A stretch of 64,000 bases of DNA from Curtobacterium pusillum (GCF_013359865.1 NZ_JABMCE010000051.1:1-64000); one strand, 5' to 3'; positions 19,016 to 31,223 are shown, counted from the stretch's first letter. Program-made: numbers and translations. The notes: a model not told the origin generated them from the sequence alone.

Positions 19016-22000
19016 ATGACCATCACCTCTGACCGCGGTACCTCGACGTCGGCCCGCAACGCGTTCGGCGAGCCCGCAGACCTCCACATCCCCGGCGGGA
19101 CGGCACCGCACAGCACCTCCACGCTCAGCGTGCGGGGCGCCCGGGTGCACAACCTGCGTGACGTCGACCTCGAGATCCCGCGTGACTCGCTCGTCGTGTT
19201 CACGGGTCTGTCCGGGTCCGGCAAGTCCTCGCTGGCGTTCGACACGATCTTCGCCGAGGGGCAGCGTCGCTACGTGGAGTCGCTGTCCGCGTACGCGCGT
19301 CAGTTCCTCGGTCAGGTCGACCGCCCGGACGTCGACTTCATCGAGGGGCTGTCGCCCGCGGTGTCGATCGACCAGAAGTCGACGAACCGGAACCCGCGGT
19401 CCACGGTGGGCACCATCACCGAGGTCTACGACTACATGCGTCTGCTCTGGGCGCGCATCGGTGTGCCGCACTGCCCCGTCTGCGGCGAGGTGATCAGCAA
19501 GCAGTCCGTGCAGCAGATCGCCGACCAGCTCATGCAGTTCGAGTCCGGTACCCGCTTCCAGGTGCTCGCCCCCGTCATCTCGAAGAAGAAGGGCGAGTTC
19601 GTCGACCTCTTCCAGGAGCTCGCGGCCTCCGGGTACGCCCGCGCGATCGTCGACGGCGAGCGCATCCAGCTCAACGACCCCCCGAAGCTCAAGAAGCAGG
19701 TCAAGCACGACATCTCGGTCATCGTCGACCGCCTCGTCGCGAACGATGACATCCTCAACCGACTGACCGACTCGCTCGAGACGGCACTGCGACTGACCGA
19801 CGGCACGGTCGCGATCGACCTCGTCGACGCCGAGGGGCCCGGCGCGGTCCGGACCTACTCCGAGAACCTCTCCTGCCCGAACAACCACCCGCTGGCGCTC
19901 ACCGAGATCGAGCCGAGGACGTTCTCGTTCAACGCGCCGTTCGGCGCGTGCCCGGAGTGCTCGGGTCTCGGTACGCGGATGTCGGTCGACCCGGACCTCG
20001 TGCTCGGTGACCCCGAGGCGTCCCTGCGCGACGGTGTGCTGCTGCCGTGGACGGGTACGAGCGGGCTGTACTCCTACTTCGAGAAGCTCCTCGCCGGTCT
20101 CGGCAAGGACCTCGGGTTCGACCTGGACACCCCGTGGAACCGCCTCGACCCCTCGGTGCAGGCGGCGATCCTCACGGGCAAGGACTTCCAGGTGTCGGTG
20201 TCCTGGCGCAACCGGTTCGGCCGCGAGATGCGGTACACGAGCGGGTTCGAGGGTGTCATGCCCTACATCGAGCGCAAGTTCGCCGAGGCCGAGTCGGACT
20301 CGCAGCGGCAGCGTTTCCAGGGCTACCTGCGTGAGGTGCCGTGTCCGGTGTGCGACGGCACGCGGCTCAAGCCCGAGGTGCTCGCGGTCACGGTCGACGG
20401 CCGGAGCATCGCCGACGTGACGGACATGTCCCTCGACAACGCGTACGCGTTCATGGACGGTCTGACGCTCACCGACCGCGAAGCGCACATCGCCGCCGCG
20501 GTCCTCCGTGAGATCCGGGCACGGCTCGAGTTCCTGCTCGAGGTCGGCCTCAACTACCTGACGCTCGCGCGCGGGGCCGGTGGCCTCTCCGGCGGCGAGG
20601 CGCAGCGCATCCGTCTGGCCACGCAGATCGGGTCCGGTCTGACGGGCGTGCTCTACGTCCTCGACGAACCGAGCATCGGGCTGCACCAGCGGGACAACCG
20701 TCGGCTGATCGACACGCTCGTCAAGCTCAAGGACCTCGGCAACACCCTCATCGTCGTCGAGCACGACGAAGACACCATCCGCACCGCGGACTGGGTCGTC
20801 GACATCGGACCGGGTGCGGGTGTCAACGGCGGCAACGTCGTGCACTCCGGCTCGTACGAAGGGATCATCGAGAACCGCGACTCGATCACGGGCGACTACC
20901 TCGCCGGTCGTCGTGCGATCGAGGTGCCGGCCGAGCGTCGCACGGTGAACCTCAAGCGCACGATCAGCGTGCAGGGTGCGCGGGCGAACAACCTCAAGTC
21001 CATCGACGCGGACTTCCCGCTGGGAGTCTTCACCGCGGTCACCGGGGTGAGCGGGTCGGGCAAGTCCACGCTCGTCAACGACATCCTGTACAAGGTGCTC
21101 GCCAACCAGCTCAACGGCGCACGGCACATCGCCGGCAAACACACGCGCGTCAAGGGCCTCGACCAGCTCGACAAGGTCGTGCACGTCGACCAGGCGCCGA
21201 TCGGTCGCACGCCGCGCTCGAACCCGGCGACGTACACGGGCGTGTTCGACCGGATCCGCCAGCTGTTCGCCGAAACGCCCGAGGCGAAGGCGCGCGGCTA
21301 CCAGCCGGGCCGCTTCAGCTTCAACGTCAAGGGCGGGCGCTGCGAGAACTGCTCGGGCGACGGCACGATCAAGATCGAGATGAACTTCCTGCCCGACGTC
21401 TACGTCGCGTGCGAGGTCTGCGGCGGTGCGCGGTACAACCGCGAGACGCTGCAGGTGCACTACAAGGGCAAGGACATCTCCGAGGTCCTCGACATGCCGA
21501 TCAGCGAGGCGGCCGAGTTCTTCGAGCCGATCTCCGCGATCCACCGGTACATGCAGACCCTCGTCGACGTCGGTCTCGGCTACGTCCGGCTCGGGCAGAG
21601 CGCGACCACCCTGTCCGGCGGCGAGGCCCAGCGCGTGAAGCTCGCGACCGAGCTGCAGCGCCGGTCGAACGGGCGGACGGTGTACGTGCTCGACGAGCCC
21701 ACGACGGGTCTGCACTTCGAGGACGTCCGGAAGCTCCTCCTCGTGCTGCAGAGCCTGGTCGACAAGGGCAACACGGTCATCACGATCGAGCACAACCTCG
21801 ACGTCATCAAGTCCGCGGACTGGATCATCGACATGGGGCCCGAGGGTGGCTCGGGCGGCGGCACGGTGCTGGCGACCGGTACCCCGGAGCACGTGGCGAA
21901 CGTGCCCGAGAGCCACACCGGTGTCTTCCTGAAGGAGATCTTCGACGCGCAGGACGCCCGCGTCGGCAAGGAGCAGGCCGTCGGGGCACGAACGGCCACG

Positions 22001-22036
22001 CAGAAGCGCACCAAGCAGAAGGCGGGTGCTCGGTAG
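19016..22036 (+). CDS. uvrA: Excinuclease ABC subunit A
   Basis: A 1006-aa damage sensor with two ABC ATPase modules. Walker A motifs are [10 protein letters not shown] (about 63-72) and [10 protein letters not shown] (about 678-687); signature motifs LSGGEAQR occur in both halves. Zinc-binding Cys pairs are visible: CPVC (about 158), CPEC (around 315), [12 protein letters not shown], and CENCSGDG with CEVCGG in the second half. The N-terminal 35 residues before [13 protein letters not shown] are an extension. The C-terminus ends with a basic tail ([11 protein letters not shown]). It abuts uvrC directly. Confidence 0.98.
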   Translation: MTITSDRGTSTSARNAFGEPADLHIPGGTAPHSTSTLSVRGARVHNLRDVDLEIPRDSLVVFTGLSGSGKSSLAFDTIFAEGQRRYVESLSAYARQFLGQVDRPDVDFIEGLSPAVSIDQKSTNRNPRSTVGTITEVYDYMRLLWARIGVPHCPVCGEVISKQSVQQIADQLMQFESGTRFQVLAPVISKKKGEFVDLFQELAASGYARAIVDGERIQLNDPPKLKKQVKHDISVIVDRLVANDDILNRLTDSLETALRLTDGTVAIDLVDAEGPGAVRTYSENLSCPNNHPLALTEIEPRTFSFNAPFGACPECSGLGTRMSVDPDLVLGDPEASLRDGVLLPWTGTSGLYSYFEKLLAGLGKDLGFDLDTPWNRLDPSVQAAILTGKDFQVSVSWRNRFGREMRYTSGFEGVMPYIERKFAEAESDSQRQRFQGYLREVPCPVCDGTRLKPEVLAVTVDGRSIADVTDMSLDNAYAFMDGLTLTDREAHIAAAVLREIRARLEFLLEVGLNYLTLARGAGGLSGGEAQRIRLATQIGSGLTGVLYVLDEPSIGLHQRDNRRLIDTLVKLKDLGNTLIVVEHDEDTIRTADWVVDIGPGAGVNGGNVVHSGSYEGIIENRDSITGDYLAGRRAIEVPAERRTVNLKRTISVQGARANNLKSIDADFPLGVFTAVTGVSGSGKSTLVNDILYKVLANQLNGARHIAGKHTRVKGLDQLDKVVHVDQAPIGRTPRSNPATYTGVFDRIRQLFAETPEAKARGYQPGRFSFNVKGGRCENCSGDGTIKIEMNFLPDVYVACEVCGGARYNRETLQVHYKGKDISEVLDMPISEAAEFFEPISAIHRYMQTLVDVGLGYVRLGQSATTLSGGEAQRVKLATELQRRSNGRTVYVLDEPTTGLHFEDVRKLLLVLQSLVDKGNTVITIEHNLDVIKSADWIIDMGPEGGSGGGTVLATGTPEHVANVPESHTGVFLKEIFDAQDARVGKEQAVGARTATQKRTKQKAGAR

Positions 22037-24070
22037 GTGGCGGACACGGTTCCCTGGCGTCCGAAGGCCGGGGAGATCCCGACCGACCCGGGCGTCTACC
22101 GCTGGCGCGACGAGGCCGGTCGCGTGCTGTACGTCGGCAAGGCGAAGAACCTCCGGGCGCGGCTGAGCAACTACTTCGCGCCGCTGCCGACGCTCCACGA
22201 GCGGACCCGGCGGATGGTCCTCACAGCACGCAGCGTCGAGTGGACCACGGTCGGCTCCGAGATCGAGGCGCTGCAGCTCGAGTACACGTGGATCAAGGAG
22301 TTCGATCCGCCGTTCAACGTCAAGTTCCGCGACGACAAGTCGTACCCGTACATGGCGATCACCCTCGGCGAGGAAGCGCCGCGGGTGATGGTCACGCGCA
22401 ACCGGAAGATCAAGGGCGCGAAGTACTTCGGGCCGTACCCGAAGATCTGGGCGGTGCACGACACCATCGACCTGATGATCAAGGTGTTCCCGATCCGCAC
22501 CTGTTCGGACTCGTCGTACAAGAAGGCGATGCAGACCGGGAAGCCCTGTTTCCCGGGGCAGATCGGCAAGTGCGGCGGCCCGTGCTCGCAGAAGGTGACG
22601 ATCGCCGAGCACCGCGCCATGGTCGAGGAGTTCATCCGGTTCATGGCGAGCTACGACCGGCGGGTCATCACGCAGCTCCGCCAGCGGATGGCGGCCTCGG
22701 CGGACGCGATGCAGTACGAGCAGGCGGCGCGGTTCCGCGACCAGGTCGAGGCGCTCGAGGCCGTGCTCGAGAAGTCGGCCGTGGTGCTCCGCGACTCGGT
22801 CGACCTCGACCTCTTCGGCATCGCCGAGGACGAGCTCGCGGCTGCCGTGCAGCTGTTCTCGGTGCGCGGCGGTCGCATCCGCGGCGTGCGCGGGTGGGTC
22901 GTCGACAAGGAGCTCGACATCTCGACGGGCGACCTCATCGAGCAGATCGTGCAGGGCAACTACGCGACCGGCGACGAGCCTCCGCGGGAGGTCGTCGTGC
23001 CGGAGCTGCCGGAGGACGCCGAGGCGCTGCAGCAGTGGCTCAGCGATCGCCGCGGCGGTCGGGGCACGAAGCTCAGCACGGCTCAGCGCGGCGACCGGGC
23101 CGGCCTCGCCCGCACCGCGGCGCAGAACGCCGCCCAGGCGCTCATGCTCTACAAGACCAAGCGTTCCGCCGACTACACCACCCGGTCCGCTGCGCTCGCG
23201 GACATCCAGGACGCCCTCGGCATGACCGAGGCGCCGCTGCGTATGGAGTGCTACGACATCTCGCACCTGCAGGGCACGAACGTCGTCGCGTCGATGGTCG
23301 TGTTCGAGGACGGCCTGCCCCGCAAGGACCAGTACCGGCGGTACACCATCGCCGAGACCACCGACGACACCGACAGCATGCATCAGGTGCTCACCCGACG
23401 TCTCGCCCGGTTGGACGAGGACGCGAGCGTGCCGGACGTACCCGACGTCACGAGTGACGAGATCGTCGAGGGCTCGAAGCCGACGAAGCGCTTCGCGTAC
23501 CGTCCCCAGCTGCTCATCGTCGACGGTGGTCAGCCGCAGGTGCAGGCCGCGAAGCGTGCGATGGACGAGGCCGGCGTGCACGACATCGCCCTGGTCGGGA
23601 TCGCGAAGCGTCTCGAGGAGCTCTGGCTGCCCGACGACGACTTCCCGGTGATCCTGCCCCGCAACTCGGAGGCGCTGTTCCTCATCCAGCGCATCCGTGA
23701 CGAGGCGCACCGGTTCGCGATCACGCACCAGCGCACCCGTCGGAAGCGCGACGTCCGGTCGCGGCTGTCCGAGATCCCCGGGCTCGGCCCGACTCGTGTC
23801 AACGCGCTGCTCAAGCACTTCGGCTCGGTCGCGCGCCTGCGAGAGGCCACCGCTGAGGAGATCGGCGAGGTCAACGGCGTCGGTCCGGCGACCGCCGCGG
23901 CGGTGGTCTCGAAGCTGGCACAGACGCCGTCCAGCGCGCTGAGCGCGCCGAGTCCGGTCAGCGCGCCCGAGCCCGACGGGGTAGCGGACGTCGACGCGGG
24001 TGGCGGCCTGTCAGGAGGCGCGGCGCGGGTCCCCGAGGTGACGCACGACGGTCCGCACCTGCCCTCGTGA
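22037..24070 (+). CDS. uvrC: Excinuclease ABC subunit C
   Basis: A 677-aa dual-incision nuclease. It has the GIY-YIG domain (about 13-95, from [18 protein letters not shown]), a Cys-rich stretch [13 protein letters not shown] (about 171-183), the UVR motif binding UvrB (about 215-245), the RNase H-like 5' nuclease ([18 protein letters not shown]) and two C-terminal helix-hairpin-helix motifs ending near 635. GTG 22037 starts immediately after the uvrA stop. The last 40 or so residues are a Pro/Ser/Gly-rich tail outside the family domains; its end overlaps a copy of the GGAGGCGCGG palindrome, so the tail may owe its sequence to repeat insertion. Confidence 0.97.
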   Translation: MADTVPWRPKAGEIPTDPGVYRWRDEAGRVLYVGKAKNLRARLSNYFAPLPTLHERTRRMVLTARSVEWTTVGSEIEALQLEYTWIKEFDPPFNVKFRDDKSYPYMAITLGEEAPRVMVTRNRKIKGAKYFGPYPKIWAVHDTIDLMIKVFPIRTCSDSSYKKAMQTGKPCFPGQIGKCGGPCSQKVTIAEHRAMVEEFIRFMASYDRRVITQLRQRMAASADAMQYEQAARFRDQVEALEAVLEKSAVVLRDSVDLDLFGIAEDELAAAVQLFSVRGGRIRGVRGWVVDKELDISTGDLIEQIVQGNYATGDEPPREVVVPELPEDAEALQQWLSDRRGGRGTKLSTAQRGDRAGLARTAAQNAAQALMLYKTKRSADYTTRSAALADIQDALGMTEAPLRMECYDISHLQGTNVVASMVVFEDGLPRKDQYRRYTIAETTDDTDSMHQVLTRRLARLDEDASVPDVPDVTSDEIVEGSKPTKRFAYRPQLLIVDGGQPQVQAAKRAMDEAGVHDIALVGIAKRLEELWLPDDDFPVILPRNSEALFLIQRIRDEAHRFAITHQRTRRKRDVRSRLSEIPGLGPTRVNALLKHFGSVARLREATAEEIGEVNGVGPATAAAVVSKLAQTPSSALSAPSPVSAPEPDGVADVDAGGGLSGGAARVPEVTHDGPHLPS

Positions 24071-24091
24071 CGCAACCCGTGCCTCCCGGGA
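24007..24091. repeat. GGAGGCGCGG palindrome overlapping the 3' end of uvrC
   Basis: The left arm CCTGTCAGGAGGCGCGG (from 24007) lies inside uvrC, and the right arm CCCGTGCCTCCCGGGA (24076-24091) lies after its stop at 24070. The spacer is about 52 bp. Translation of the left arm gives the C-terminal GLSGGAAR. Confidence 0.7.
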
Positions 24092-24103
24092 CCCCCTGGA
24101 CGG

Positions 24104-24173
24104 TAGCCTTGACCCGCAGCCGAGACCTCCCCGGGCGACGCGCCCGGGCCGCCACGACGGAGCCCACTCCCAG
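24104..24173 (+). promoter_or_regulatory. rapZ promoter and hairpin leader
   Basis: The -10 TAGCCT (24104-24109) gives a leader of about 58 nt with a strong hairpin, CCCGGGCG-ACG-CGCCCGGG (24130-24148), between the promoter and ATG 24174. It could act as an attenuator or stability element. Confidence 0.45.
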
Positions 24174-25076
24174 ATGACCGACAGCGCCCAGGCGTCCACG
24201 CGACCGCCGCAACAGCACGACATCCTCATCGTCACCGGCATGTCCGGGGCCGGACGCTCGACGGTCGGCAAGGCGCTCGAAGACCTCGGGTGGTACGTCG
24301 TCGACAACCTGCCGACGCAGATGCTCGCGCCGCTCACCGAGCTCGCCGACCGCGCGGGGGAGAAGATCCCGAAGATCGCGACCGTCGTCGACGTCCGCGG
24401 CGGACGGTTCTTCACCGACCCCGAGCAGGCCGTCGAACAGGTGCGGAAGAGCGCGTCCGCACGCGTCCGCGTGCTGTTCCTCGAAGCCACCGACGCCGTC
24501 CTCGTACGGCGCTTCGAGCAGGTCCGTCGGCCGCACCCGCTGCAGGGCGAGGACACGCTCCTCGACGGCATCGGGCGCGAACGGAGTCGGCTCGCCGCCC
24601 TGCGCGAGGCGTCCGACGTGGTCATCGACACCTCGGACCTCAACATCCACCAGCTCGCGAACGCGGTCACCGAGCAGTTCGCGGACGACCACTTCGTGGG
24701 TGTCCAGGTGACGCTGATGAGCTTCGGGTTCAAGTACGGGCTGCCCGCCGACGCCGACATGGTGGCCGACGTGCGGTTCCTGCCGAACCCGTACTGGGTG
24801 CCGGAACTCCGCCCGCACACGGGGCTGGACCGCCCCGTCTCGGACTACGTGCTCGCGCAACCGGGCGCCCGTCCGTTCGTCGAGCGCTACGCCGCCGTGC
24901 TCGAGCCGGTGCTCGAGGGGTACCAGCGCGAGAACAAAAGACACGCTACGATCGCCATCGGCTGTACCGGCGGGAAGCACCGATCGGTCGCCATCGTCGC
25001 CGAGCTGGCGAACCTCCTCCGCGGGGTGCCCGACGTCGCCGTGCGTGTGAAGAACCGAGATCTCGGCCGGGAGTGA
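24174..25076 (+). CDS. rapZ: RNase adapter / nucleotide-binding protein RapZ (YvcJ)
   Basis: A 300-aa P-loop protein. Walker A GMSGAGRS is at 22-29, followed by [16 protein letters not shown] typical of the family; Walker B and the C-terminal RNA-binding domain end with [14 protein letters not shown]. In E. coli RapZ guides RNase E to GlmZ to control cell-wall amino sugar supply; in Gram-positives YvcJ is linked to competence and cell-wall metabolism. It is followed by whiA after 75 bp. The gene yvcK, which usually lies between these two, is absent. Confidence 0.95.
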   Translation: MTDSAQASTRPPQQHDILIVTGMSGAGRSTVGKALEDLGWYVVDNLPTQMLAPLTELADRAGEKIPKIATVVDVRGGRFFTDPEQAVEQVRKSASARVRVLFLEATDAVLVRRFEQVRRPHPLQGEDTLLDGIGRERSRLAALREASDVVIDTSDLNIHQLANAVTEQFADDHFVGVQVTLMSFGFKYGLPADADMVADVRFLPNPYWVPELRPHTGLDRPVSDYVLAQPGARPFVERYAAVLEPVLEGYQRENKRHATIAIGCTGGKHRSVAIVAELANLLRGVPDVAVRVKNRDLGRE

Positions 25077-25151
25077 CCGTCCCTCCGGCCGCTCCACACG
25101 ACGTGCGCCGGGCACGCGGACCCCACCAGAAGAAACGTTAGGAATGATGCT

Positions 25152-26132
25152 GTGCCGTTGACTGCCGAGGTCAAGGACGAACTGGCCCGGGTCGTCGTGA
25201 ACCGGAACACGGTCCGCGCCGCCGAACTCGCGACCATCCTGCGGTTCGCGGGTGGCCTGCACGTCATCTCGGGCAGGATCGCGGTCGAGGTCGAACTCGA
25301 CACCCGGATCATCGTGCACCGCGTGCGCAAGGACCTCGCCGAGCTGTACGGCGTGCGGAGCGAGGCGTCGGTGGGCTCGTCCGCGTCCGCCCGTCGTGGC
25401 ACCCGGTACCTCGTGCGCGTGCTCGAGGCCGGTGAGACCCTCGCCCGCCAGACGGGCCTCATGGACGCGCGTCGTCGTCCGGTCCGCGGGCTGCCGAACC
25501 GGCTGACCACGGGCAACCGCGAGGACCTCGCCGCGATCTGGCGCGGCGCGTTCCTCGCCTCCGGCACCCTCACCGACCCGGGCCGTGCGGCGGCGCTCGA
25601 GGTCACCTGCCCCGGCAACGAGGCCGCGATGGCGCTCGTCGGCGCCGCATCGCGTCTCGGCATCGCCGCCAAGGGGCGCGAGGTGCGCGGCGTGCACCGC
25701 GTCGTCATCCGCGACGGCGAGGCCATCGGCCAGATGCTCACCGTGATGGGTGCCGCGCGCACCACCGCGGAGTGGGAGGAGATGCGCCAGCGCCGCGAGG
25801 TCCGCGCCACGGCGAACCGCCTCGTCAACTTCGACGACGCCAACCTCCGCCGCTCCGCGCAGGCCGCCGTCGCCGCGTGCGCCCGCGTCGAGCGCGCGCT
25901 CGAGATCCTCGGCGAGGAGGTCCCGGACCACCTCAAGTACGCAGGCTCGCTGCGGCTGCAGCACCGTGACGCGTCGCTCGACGAGCTCGGCCAGCACGCC
26001 GAGCCGCCGATGACGAAGGACGCGATCGCCGGACGGATCCGCCGCCTGCTCGCGATGGCCGACAAGCGCGCCTCCGACCTCGGCATCCCGGGCACCGAGG
26101 CGAGTGTTCCCGAGGAGCTCGAGGGCGTCTGA
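25152..26132 (+). CDS. whiA: DNA-binding protein WhiA
   Basis: A 326-aa transcription factor or chromosome-associated protein of Gram-positives. The N-terminal part (about 1-220) resembles a degenerate LAGLIDADG endonuclease fold ([19 protein letters not shown] segments), and the C-terminal helix-turn-helix lies at about 245-315 ([22 protein letters not shown] split over the helix). In Streptomyces WhiA with WhiB switches on sporulation septation; in non-sporulating relatives it affects division and metabolism. GTG 25152 follows the ribosome site AGGAATG. The strand and spacing suggest cotranscription with rapZ. Confidence 0.96.
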   Translation: MPLTAEVKDELARVVVNRNTVRAAELATILRFAGGLHVISGRIAVEVELDTRIIVHRVRKDLAELYGVRSEASVGSSASARRGTRYLVRVLEAGETLARQTGLMDARRRPVRGLPNRLTTGNREDLAAIWRGAFLASGTLTDPGRAAALEVTCPGNEAAMALVGAASRLGIAAKGREVRGVHRVVIRDGEAIGQMLTVMGAARTTAEWEEMRQRREVRATANRLVNFDDANLRRSAQAAVAACARVERALEILGEEVPDHLKYAGSLRLQHRDASLDELGQHAEPPMTKDAIAGRIRRLLAMADKRASDLGIPGTEASVPEELEGV

Positions 26133-26331
26133 TCGCGGACGTTCCCGGCGTCGGACTGGAGGCGCGGTGCCGGCTGGCACCTGGGCCCACGCCGCCGGTT
26201 CCGGAGCGACGCGCCAGCGGCGGTCCGGCCGTGCCGGTGGGGAGCCTCCAGTCCGTTTTCGGTCCCGTCCAGCGCACCGCTCACGACCGTCCGGACGGAC
26301 CGTCATCCCGCACAGGCGCGCAGTGTCCGAC
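26133..26331. repeat. whiA-gap intergenic region with a long GGAGGCGCGG inverted repeat
   Basis: The left arm CGGACTGGAGGCGCGGTGCC (26152-26171) and right arm GGGAGCCTCCAGTCCG (26241-26256) pair around a spacer of about 70 bp that contains a second inverted pair (GTGCCGGCTGGCAC and GTGCCGGTGG). No gene is seen. It probably ends whiA transcription. Confidence 0.7.
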
Positions 26332-26334
26332 TGC

Positions 26335-27453
<1,119 letters not shown>

Positions 27454-27456
27454 CGC

Positions 27457-28692
27457 ATGGCCCTCCGAACCCTTGGCAAGCCCGGCGCTTGGGGCGACCT
27501 CGGCGACCTCGCCGGCAAGCGTGTCGTCGTCCGCTGCGATCTCAACGTCCCGCTGAAGGACGGCGTGATCACGGACGACGGCCGCGTCCGGGCGTCGTTG
27601 ACCACCCTGAACATCCTCATCAACGCCGGCGCGCGCGTCATCGTGATCTCCCACCTGGGCCGCCCCGACGGCGAGCCCAAGCCGGAGTTCTCGCTCGCGC
27701 CGGTCGCCCAGCGGCTCTCCGAGCTGCTCGGGAAAGAGGTCACGTTCGTCGGCGAGACCGTCGGTGACGAGGCGACCGCGGCTGCCGGGGCCCTCGCGGA
27801 CGGTGACGTCCTGCTGCTCGAGAACCTCCGCTTCAACCCGGAGGAGACCTCGAAGGACGGCGCAGTGCGGGGCGGGTTCGCGGACCGGATCGCGGCCCTC
27901 GGGGACGCCTTCGTGTCCGACGGCTTCGGCGTCGTGCACCGCAAGCAGGCCTCGGTCTACGAGCTCGCGTCGGCGCTGCCGTCGGCCGCCGGTTCGCTCA
28001 TCGAGACCGAGCTCGGCGTGCTCGAGCGGCTGACGAGTTCGCCGGAGCGGCCGTACACGGTCGTGCTCGGCGGGTCGAAGGTCAGCGACAAGCTCGGCGT
28101 CATCGACCACCTCCTGCCGCAGGTGGACACCCTGTGCATCGGTGGCGGCATGCTCTTCACGTTCCTCGCGGCCCAGGGCCACGGGGTCGCGAAGTCGCTG
28201 CTCGAGGCGGACCAGCTCGACACCGTCCGGTCCTACCTGGCCCGGGCCGACGAGCTCGGCGTCACGATCGACCTGCCGACGGACGTCGTCGTGGCATCGG
28301 GCTTCTCGGCCGACGCCTCGCACGAGATCGTGGCCGCCGATGCCATCGAGTCGACGTCGTTCGGAGCGGACGGCATCGGCCTCGACATCGGCCCGGAGAC
28401 GGCTGCGCGCTTCGCGTCCGCTGTCTCGGGTTCGAAGACCGTCTTCTGGAACGGGCCGATGGGGGTGTTCGAGTTCCCGGCGTTCGCCGCCGGGACGAAG
28501 ACCGTCGCCCAGGCGCTCACCGAGGTCGACGGCCTCGGCGTCGTCGGTGGCGGCGACTCCGCTGCTGCCGTCCGGTCGCTCGGGTTCTCGGACGACCAGT
28601 TCGGTCACATCTCGACCGGTGGCGGGGCGAGCCTCGAGTTCCTCGAGGGCAAGTCGCTCCCGGGTCTCGAAGCGCTGGGGTGGTCTGCATGA
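27457..28692 (+). CDS. pgk: Phosphoglycerate kinase
   Basis: A 411-aa two-domain kinase that makes ATP from 1,3-bisphosphoglycerate. The substrate-binding motif RCDLNVPL is near residue 28, the second-domain [14 protein letters not shown] at about 205, and the nucleotide-binding [13 protein letters not shown] at about 368. The length is normal. The ATGA overlap with tpiA shows translational coupling. Confidence 0.97.
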   Translation: MALRTLGKPGAWGDLGDLAGKRVVVRCDLNVPLKDGVITDDGRVRASLTTLNILINAGARVIVISHLGRPDGEPKPEFSLAPVAQRLSELLGKEVTFVGETVGDEATAAAGALADGDVLLLENLRFNPEETSKDGAVRGGFADRIAALGDAFVSDGFGVVHRKQASVYELASALPSAAGSLIETELGVLERLTSSPERPYTVVLGGSKVSDKLGVIDHLLPQVDTLCIGGGMLFTFLAAQGHGVAKSLLEADQLDTVRSYLARADELGVTIDLPTDVVVASGFSADASHEIVAADAIESTSFGADGIGLDIGPETAARFASAVSGSKTVFWNGPMGVFEFPAFAAGTKTVAQALTEVDGLGVVGGGDSAAAVRSLGFSDDQFGHISTGGGASLEFLEGKSLPGLEALGWSA

Positions 28693-29468
28693 GCCGGACT
28701 CCGTTCATCGCCGGGAACTGGAAGATGAACCTGGACCACCTCCAGGCCATCGCCACGGTGCAGAAGCTCGCGTGGACGCTGAAGGACGCGCGCCACGACT
28801 TCGACGACGTCGAGGTCGCGGTGTTCCCGCCCTTCACCGACCTCCGCAGCGTGCAGACGCTCATCTCGGCCGACAAGCTCCCGATCCGCTTCGGCGCGCA
28901 GGACCTCTCGCAGCACGACTCGGGCGCCTTCACGGGCGACGTGTCCGGTGCCTTCCTCGCCGCCCTCGACGCGCAGTACGTGATCGTCGGGCACTCCGAG
29001 CGGCGCACGCTTCACGGTGAGACCGACGAGATCGTCGCAGCGAAGACCGCCGCGGCCGTCAAGCACGGACTCGTGCCGGTGGTCTGCGTCGGCGAGACCG
29101 GTGAGGAGCGCGAGGAGCGCGGCGCGGGCGTCGTGCCGGTCGAGCAGTTGCGCGTCGTCCTCGACGCCGTGAAGCCGTCCGAGATCGTCGTCGCGTACGA
29201 GCCGGTCTGGGCGATCGGATCCGGTCAGGCCGCGACCGCCGAGCAGGCCCAGGAGGACTGCGCCGCCCTGCGTCGCGGGATCGCCGCGGCCTGGGGCGAC
29301 GACATCGCGAGCTCGACCCGGGTGCTGTACGGCGGTTCGGTGAAGTCGGGCAACATCGCCGGCTTCCTCCGCGAGCCCGACATCGACGGCGCCCTCGTCG
29401 GCGGCGCCTCCCTCGACGTGCAGGAGTTCGCGGCGATCGCGCGCTTCCGGCAGCACGTCGGACTCTGA
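28689..29468 (+). CDS. tpiA: Triosephosphate isomerase
   Basis: A 259-aa TIM barrel interconverting dihydroxyacetone phosphate and glyceraldehyde-3-phosphate. Catalytic residues are visible: N10 and K12 in AGNWKMN, H102 in VGHSERR, E171 in YEPVWAIG, and the phosphate-binding YGGSVKSGN near the end. It starts within the pgk stop. A terminator follows, so the operon ends here and secG has its own promoter. Confidence 0.97.
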   Translation: MSRTPFIAGNWKMNLDHLQAIATVQKLAWTLKDARHDFDDVEVAVFPPFTDLRSVQTLISADKLPIRFGAQDLSQHDSGAFTGDVSGAFLAALDAQYVIVGHSERRTLHGETDEIVAAKTAAAVKHGLVPVVCVGETGEEREERGAGVVPVEQLRVVLDAVKPSEIVVAYEPVWAIGSGQAATAEQAQEDCAALRRGIAAAWGDDIASSTRVLYGGSVKSGNIAGFLREPDIDGALVGGASLDVQEFAAIARFRQHVGL

Positions 29469-29475
29469 CCCAGCT

Positions 29476-29512
29476 GGAACAGGCCGGTCGCTGCCCGCGG
29501 CCGGCCTGTTCC
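29476..29512 (+). terminator. tpiA terminator
   Basis: Stem GGAACAGGCCGG / CCGGCCTGTTCC of 12 bp around a 13-nt loop, 7 bp after the tpiA stop. Confidence 0.75.
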
Positions 29513-29552
29513 ACGCCCGGCCGTTCGCGCCGTGGGACGGACTCGTCCCCGG

Positions 29553-29558
29553 TATACT
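29553..29558 (+). promoter_or_regulatory. secG -10 hexamer
   Basis: TATACT is the closest match to consensus in the window. It gives a leader of about 24 nt with the ribosome site GAAAGG before GTG 29589. Confidence 0.55.
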
Positions 29559-29588
29559 CGGATGGCTGACTGACACGAAAGGTACGTC

Positions 29589-29840
29589 GTGGCGATTCTC
29601 TCCGTCGTGCTGCAGGTCCTGCTCGCAATCACGAGCCTCCTGCTCACGCTCCTCATCCTGCTGCACAAGGGTCGCGGTGGCGGCCTCTCCGACATGTTCG
29701 GCGGCGGCGTGACGAGCAACCTCGGGGCGTCCGGCGTCGCCGAGCGCAACCTCAACCGCATCACGGTGATCCTCGGTCTGGTCTGGATCGTGTCGATCAT
29801 CGTGCTCGGTCTCATCAACAAGTTCACGGCGGGGAGCTGA
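29589..29840 (+). CDS. secG: Preprotein translocase subunit SecG
   Basis: An 83-aa membrane protein that assists SecYE/SecA protein export. It has two hydrophobic helices (about 3-24 and 55-77) linked by the family loop KGRGGGLSDMFGGG. GTG start. It is followed after 3 bp by rbpA, an arrangement common in this order. Confidence 0.95.
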   Translation: MAILSVVLQVLLAITSLLLTLLILLHKGRGGGLSDMFGGGVTSNLGASGVAERNLNRITVILGLVWIVSIIVLGLINKFTAGS

Positions 29841-29843
29841 TCC

Positions 29844-30203
29844 ATGGCAACCGGAGGCAGTGCAATCCGGGGTTCGCGCGTCGGCGCGGGTCCGATGGGA
29901 GAGCAGGACCGCGGGGTCCAGGCCGAGCGGGTGGCGATCTCGTACTGGGACGCCCTCGGCAACGAGGTCGTGCGGTACTTCGCCGCCGGCCTTCCTGACG
30001 AGGAGATCCCCGAGACGGTGGATTCGCCGTCGACCGGCCTCCCGGCTGGTCGCGACAAGGAGAACCCGCCGCAGGTCGCGAAGACCGAGCCCTACAAGAC
30101 GCACCTCGCGTACGTGAAGGAGCGCCGCACCGAGGAAGAGGCGGCGCAGCTCCTCGAAGACGCCCTGCAGCAGCTCCGCGAACGTCGCGGCACCGCGAAG
30201 TAG
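29844..30203 (+). CDS. rbpA: RNA polymerase-binding protein RbpA
   Basis: A 119-aa actinobacterial transcription activator that contacts sigma factor and the -10 promoter region to stabilise open complexes. The conserved features are the N-terminal IRGSRVGAGPMGEQDRG basic segment, the central beta-core (VAISYWDALGNEVVRYFA) and the C-terminal sigma-interaction helices (THLAYVKERRTEEEAAQLL). Cysteines found in some RbpA cores are absent. It is probably cotranscribed with secG and is followed by a strong terminator. Confidence 0.93.
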   Translation: MATGGSAIRGSRVGAGPMGEQDRGVQAERVAISYWDALGNEVVRYFAAGLPDEEIPETVDSPSTGLPAGRDKENPPQVAKTEPYKTHLAYVKERRTEEEAAQLLEDALQQLRERRGTAK

Positions 30204-30220
30204 TCGCACTCGACGTCCGG

Positions 30221-30249
30221 AGGCCCCCGCACCGATGGTGCGGGGGCCT
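30221..30249 (+). terminator. rbpA terminator
   Basis: A perfect 13-bp stem AGGCCCCCGCACC / GGTGCGGGGGCCT with a 3-nt loop, then TCGTCG. Confidence 0.85.
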
Positions 30250-30310
30250 TCGTCGTTGTGGCTGAGGTCGCACGACACGCCGTGCGCGGCCCGAGACCGG
30301 ACCACGAATC

Positions 30311-30355
30311 GGACGGGAGGCGCGGTGCCAGCCGGCACCGCGCCTCCCGTCCGTC
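30311..30355. repeat. GGAGGCGCGG palindrome between convergent rbpA and pgl
   Basis: Arms GGACGGGAGGCGCGGTGCC and GGCACCGCGCCTCCCGTCC surround AGCC. It nearly equals the copy at 45627 and probably stops pgl transcription from the other side. Confidence 0.85.
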
Positions 30356-30367
30356 AGGGGGTCGCGT

Positions 30368-31138
30368 CTAGTACGTCGACGCGATGAGGTTCTCGGGGAC
30401 GTCGCGCGCGGCGTCCTGGTCCACGAAGAACACGGTGCGCTTGCGACCCTGGACGCCGCCGACCGGCACCTCGTCCACCGCGGCGCCCGCGAGGGCGAGA
30501 CCGAGCACGGACGCCTTCTCGGCACCCGACAGGATCACCCAGACCCGCTGCGACGCGTTGATCACCGGGAAGGTGAGCGTCAGACGCTGCGGCGGCGGCT
30601 TGGGGGAGTCGTCGACGGAGAGCACGGCGCGGTCGGTGACGTCGAGCTGCGGGAACTCGGGGAACAGCGACGCGGTGTGCCCGTCCGGGCCGACGCCGAG
30701 CAGCGTGATGTCGAACCGCGGTGCGACGGCACCCTCGGGAGCCGCCTCCTGCAGTTCGCGCTCGTACTGCGCCGCGGCCTCGTCGATGCTGATCCCCGCG
30801 TCGGACGCGGCGATCGGGTGGATGTTCGACTCCGGGATGTCGACGTGGTCGAAGAAGTCGGTCTGCGTGCCGGTGATGTTGCGTTCGGCGTCGCCCGCCG
30901 GCACCCAGCGCTCGTCGACCCACCACACGTGCACCTTCGACCAGTCCACGCTCTCGCGGGCCGGCGACTGGCCGATCGCGGCGAGGACGAGCGACGACAC
31001 CGAACCGCCGCTGATGGCGATGTCCGCGCGCTCCTGCTCGTCGAGCACGTCGATGATCTTCGTGATGAAGCGTGCGGCGACCGAAGCGCCGAGGGCCTGC
31101 TTGTCCGGGTGCACCAGCACCCGCCGTTCGTTGGTCAC
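30368..31138 (-). CDS. pgl: 6-phosphogluconolactonase
   Basis: A 256-aa enzyme of the SugarP isomerase/lactonase fold that hydrolyses 6-phosphogluconolactone, the second step of the oxidative pentose-phosphate pathway. Typical segments are IAISGGSVSSLVLAA (sugar phosphate loop), WWVDERWVPAGDAERN and LLGVGPDGHTASLFP (catalytic His). It is the last gene of the tkt-tal-pgi-zwf-opcA-pgl operon. GTG start at 31138. Confidence 0.95.
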   Translation of the reverse strand: MTNERRVLVHPDKQALGASVAARFITKIIDVLDEQERADIAISGGSVSSLVLAAIGQSPARESVDWSKVHVWWVDERWVPAGDAERNITGTQTDFFDHVDIPESNIHPIAASDAGISIDEAAAQYERELQEAAPEGAVAPRFDITLLGVGPDGHTASLFPEFPQLDVTDRAVLSVDDSPKPPPQRLTLTFPVINASQRVWVILSGAEKASVLGLALAGAAVDEVPVGGVQGRKRTVFFVDQDAARDVPENLIASTY

Positions 31139-31189
31139 GTGACTCCCGTGTTCGTGGCGGCCGACCGGTAGTACGACCGCCTTCGGTCC

Positions 31190-31223
31190 GACCGGGCCCC
31201 CTGCGTGTGCGGGAGGCCCGGTC
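31190..31223 (-). terminator. Hairpin between opcA and pgl
   Basis: Stem GACCGGGCC / GGCCCGGTC of 9 bp with a 16-nt loop in the 98-bp gap. It may attenuate transcription before pgl or protect the upstream mRNA end. Confidence 0.5.
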
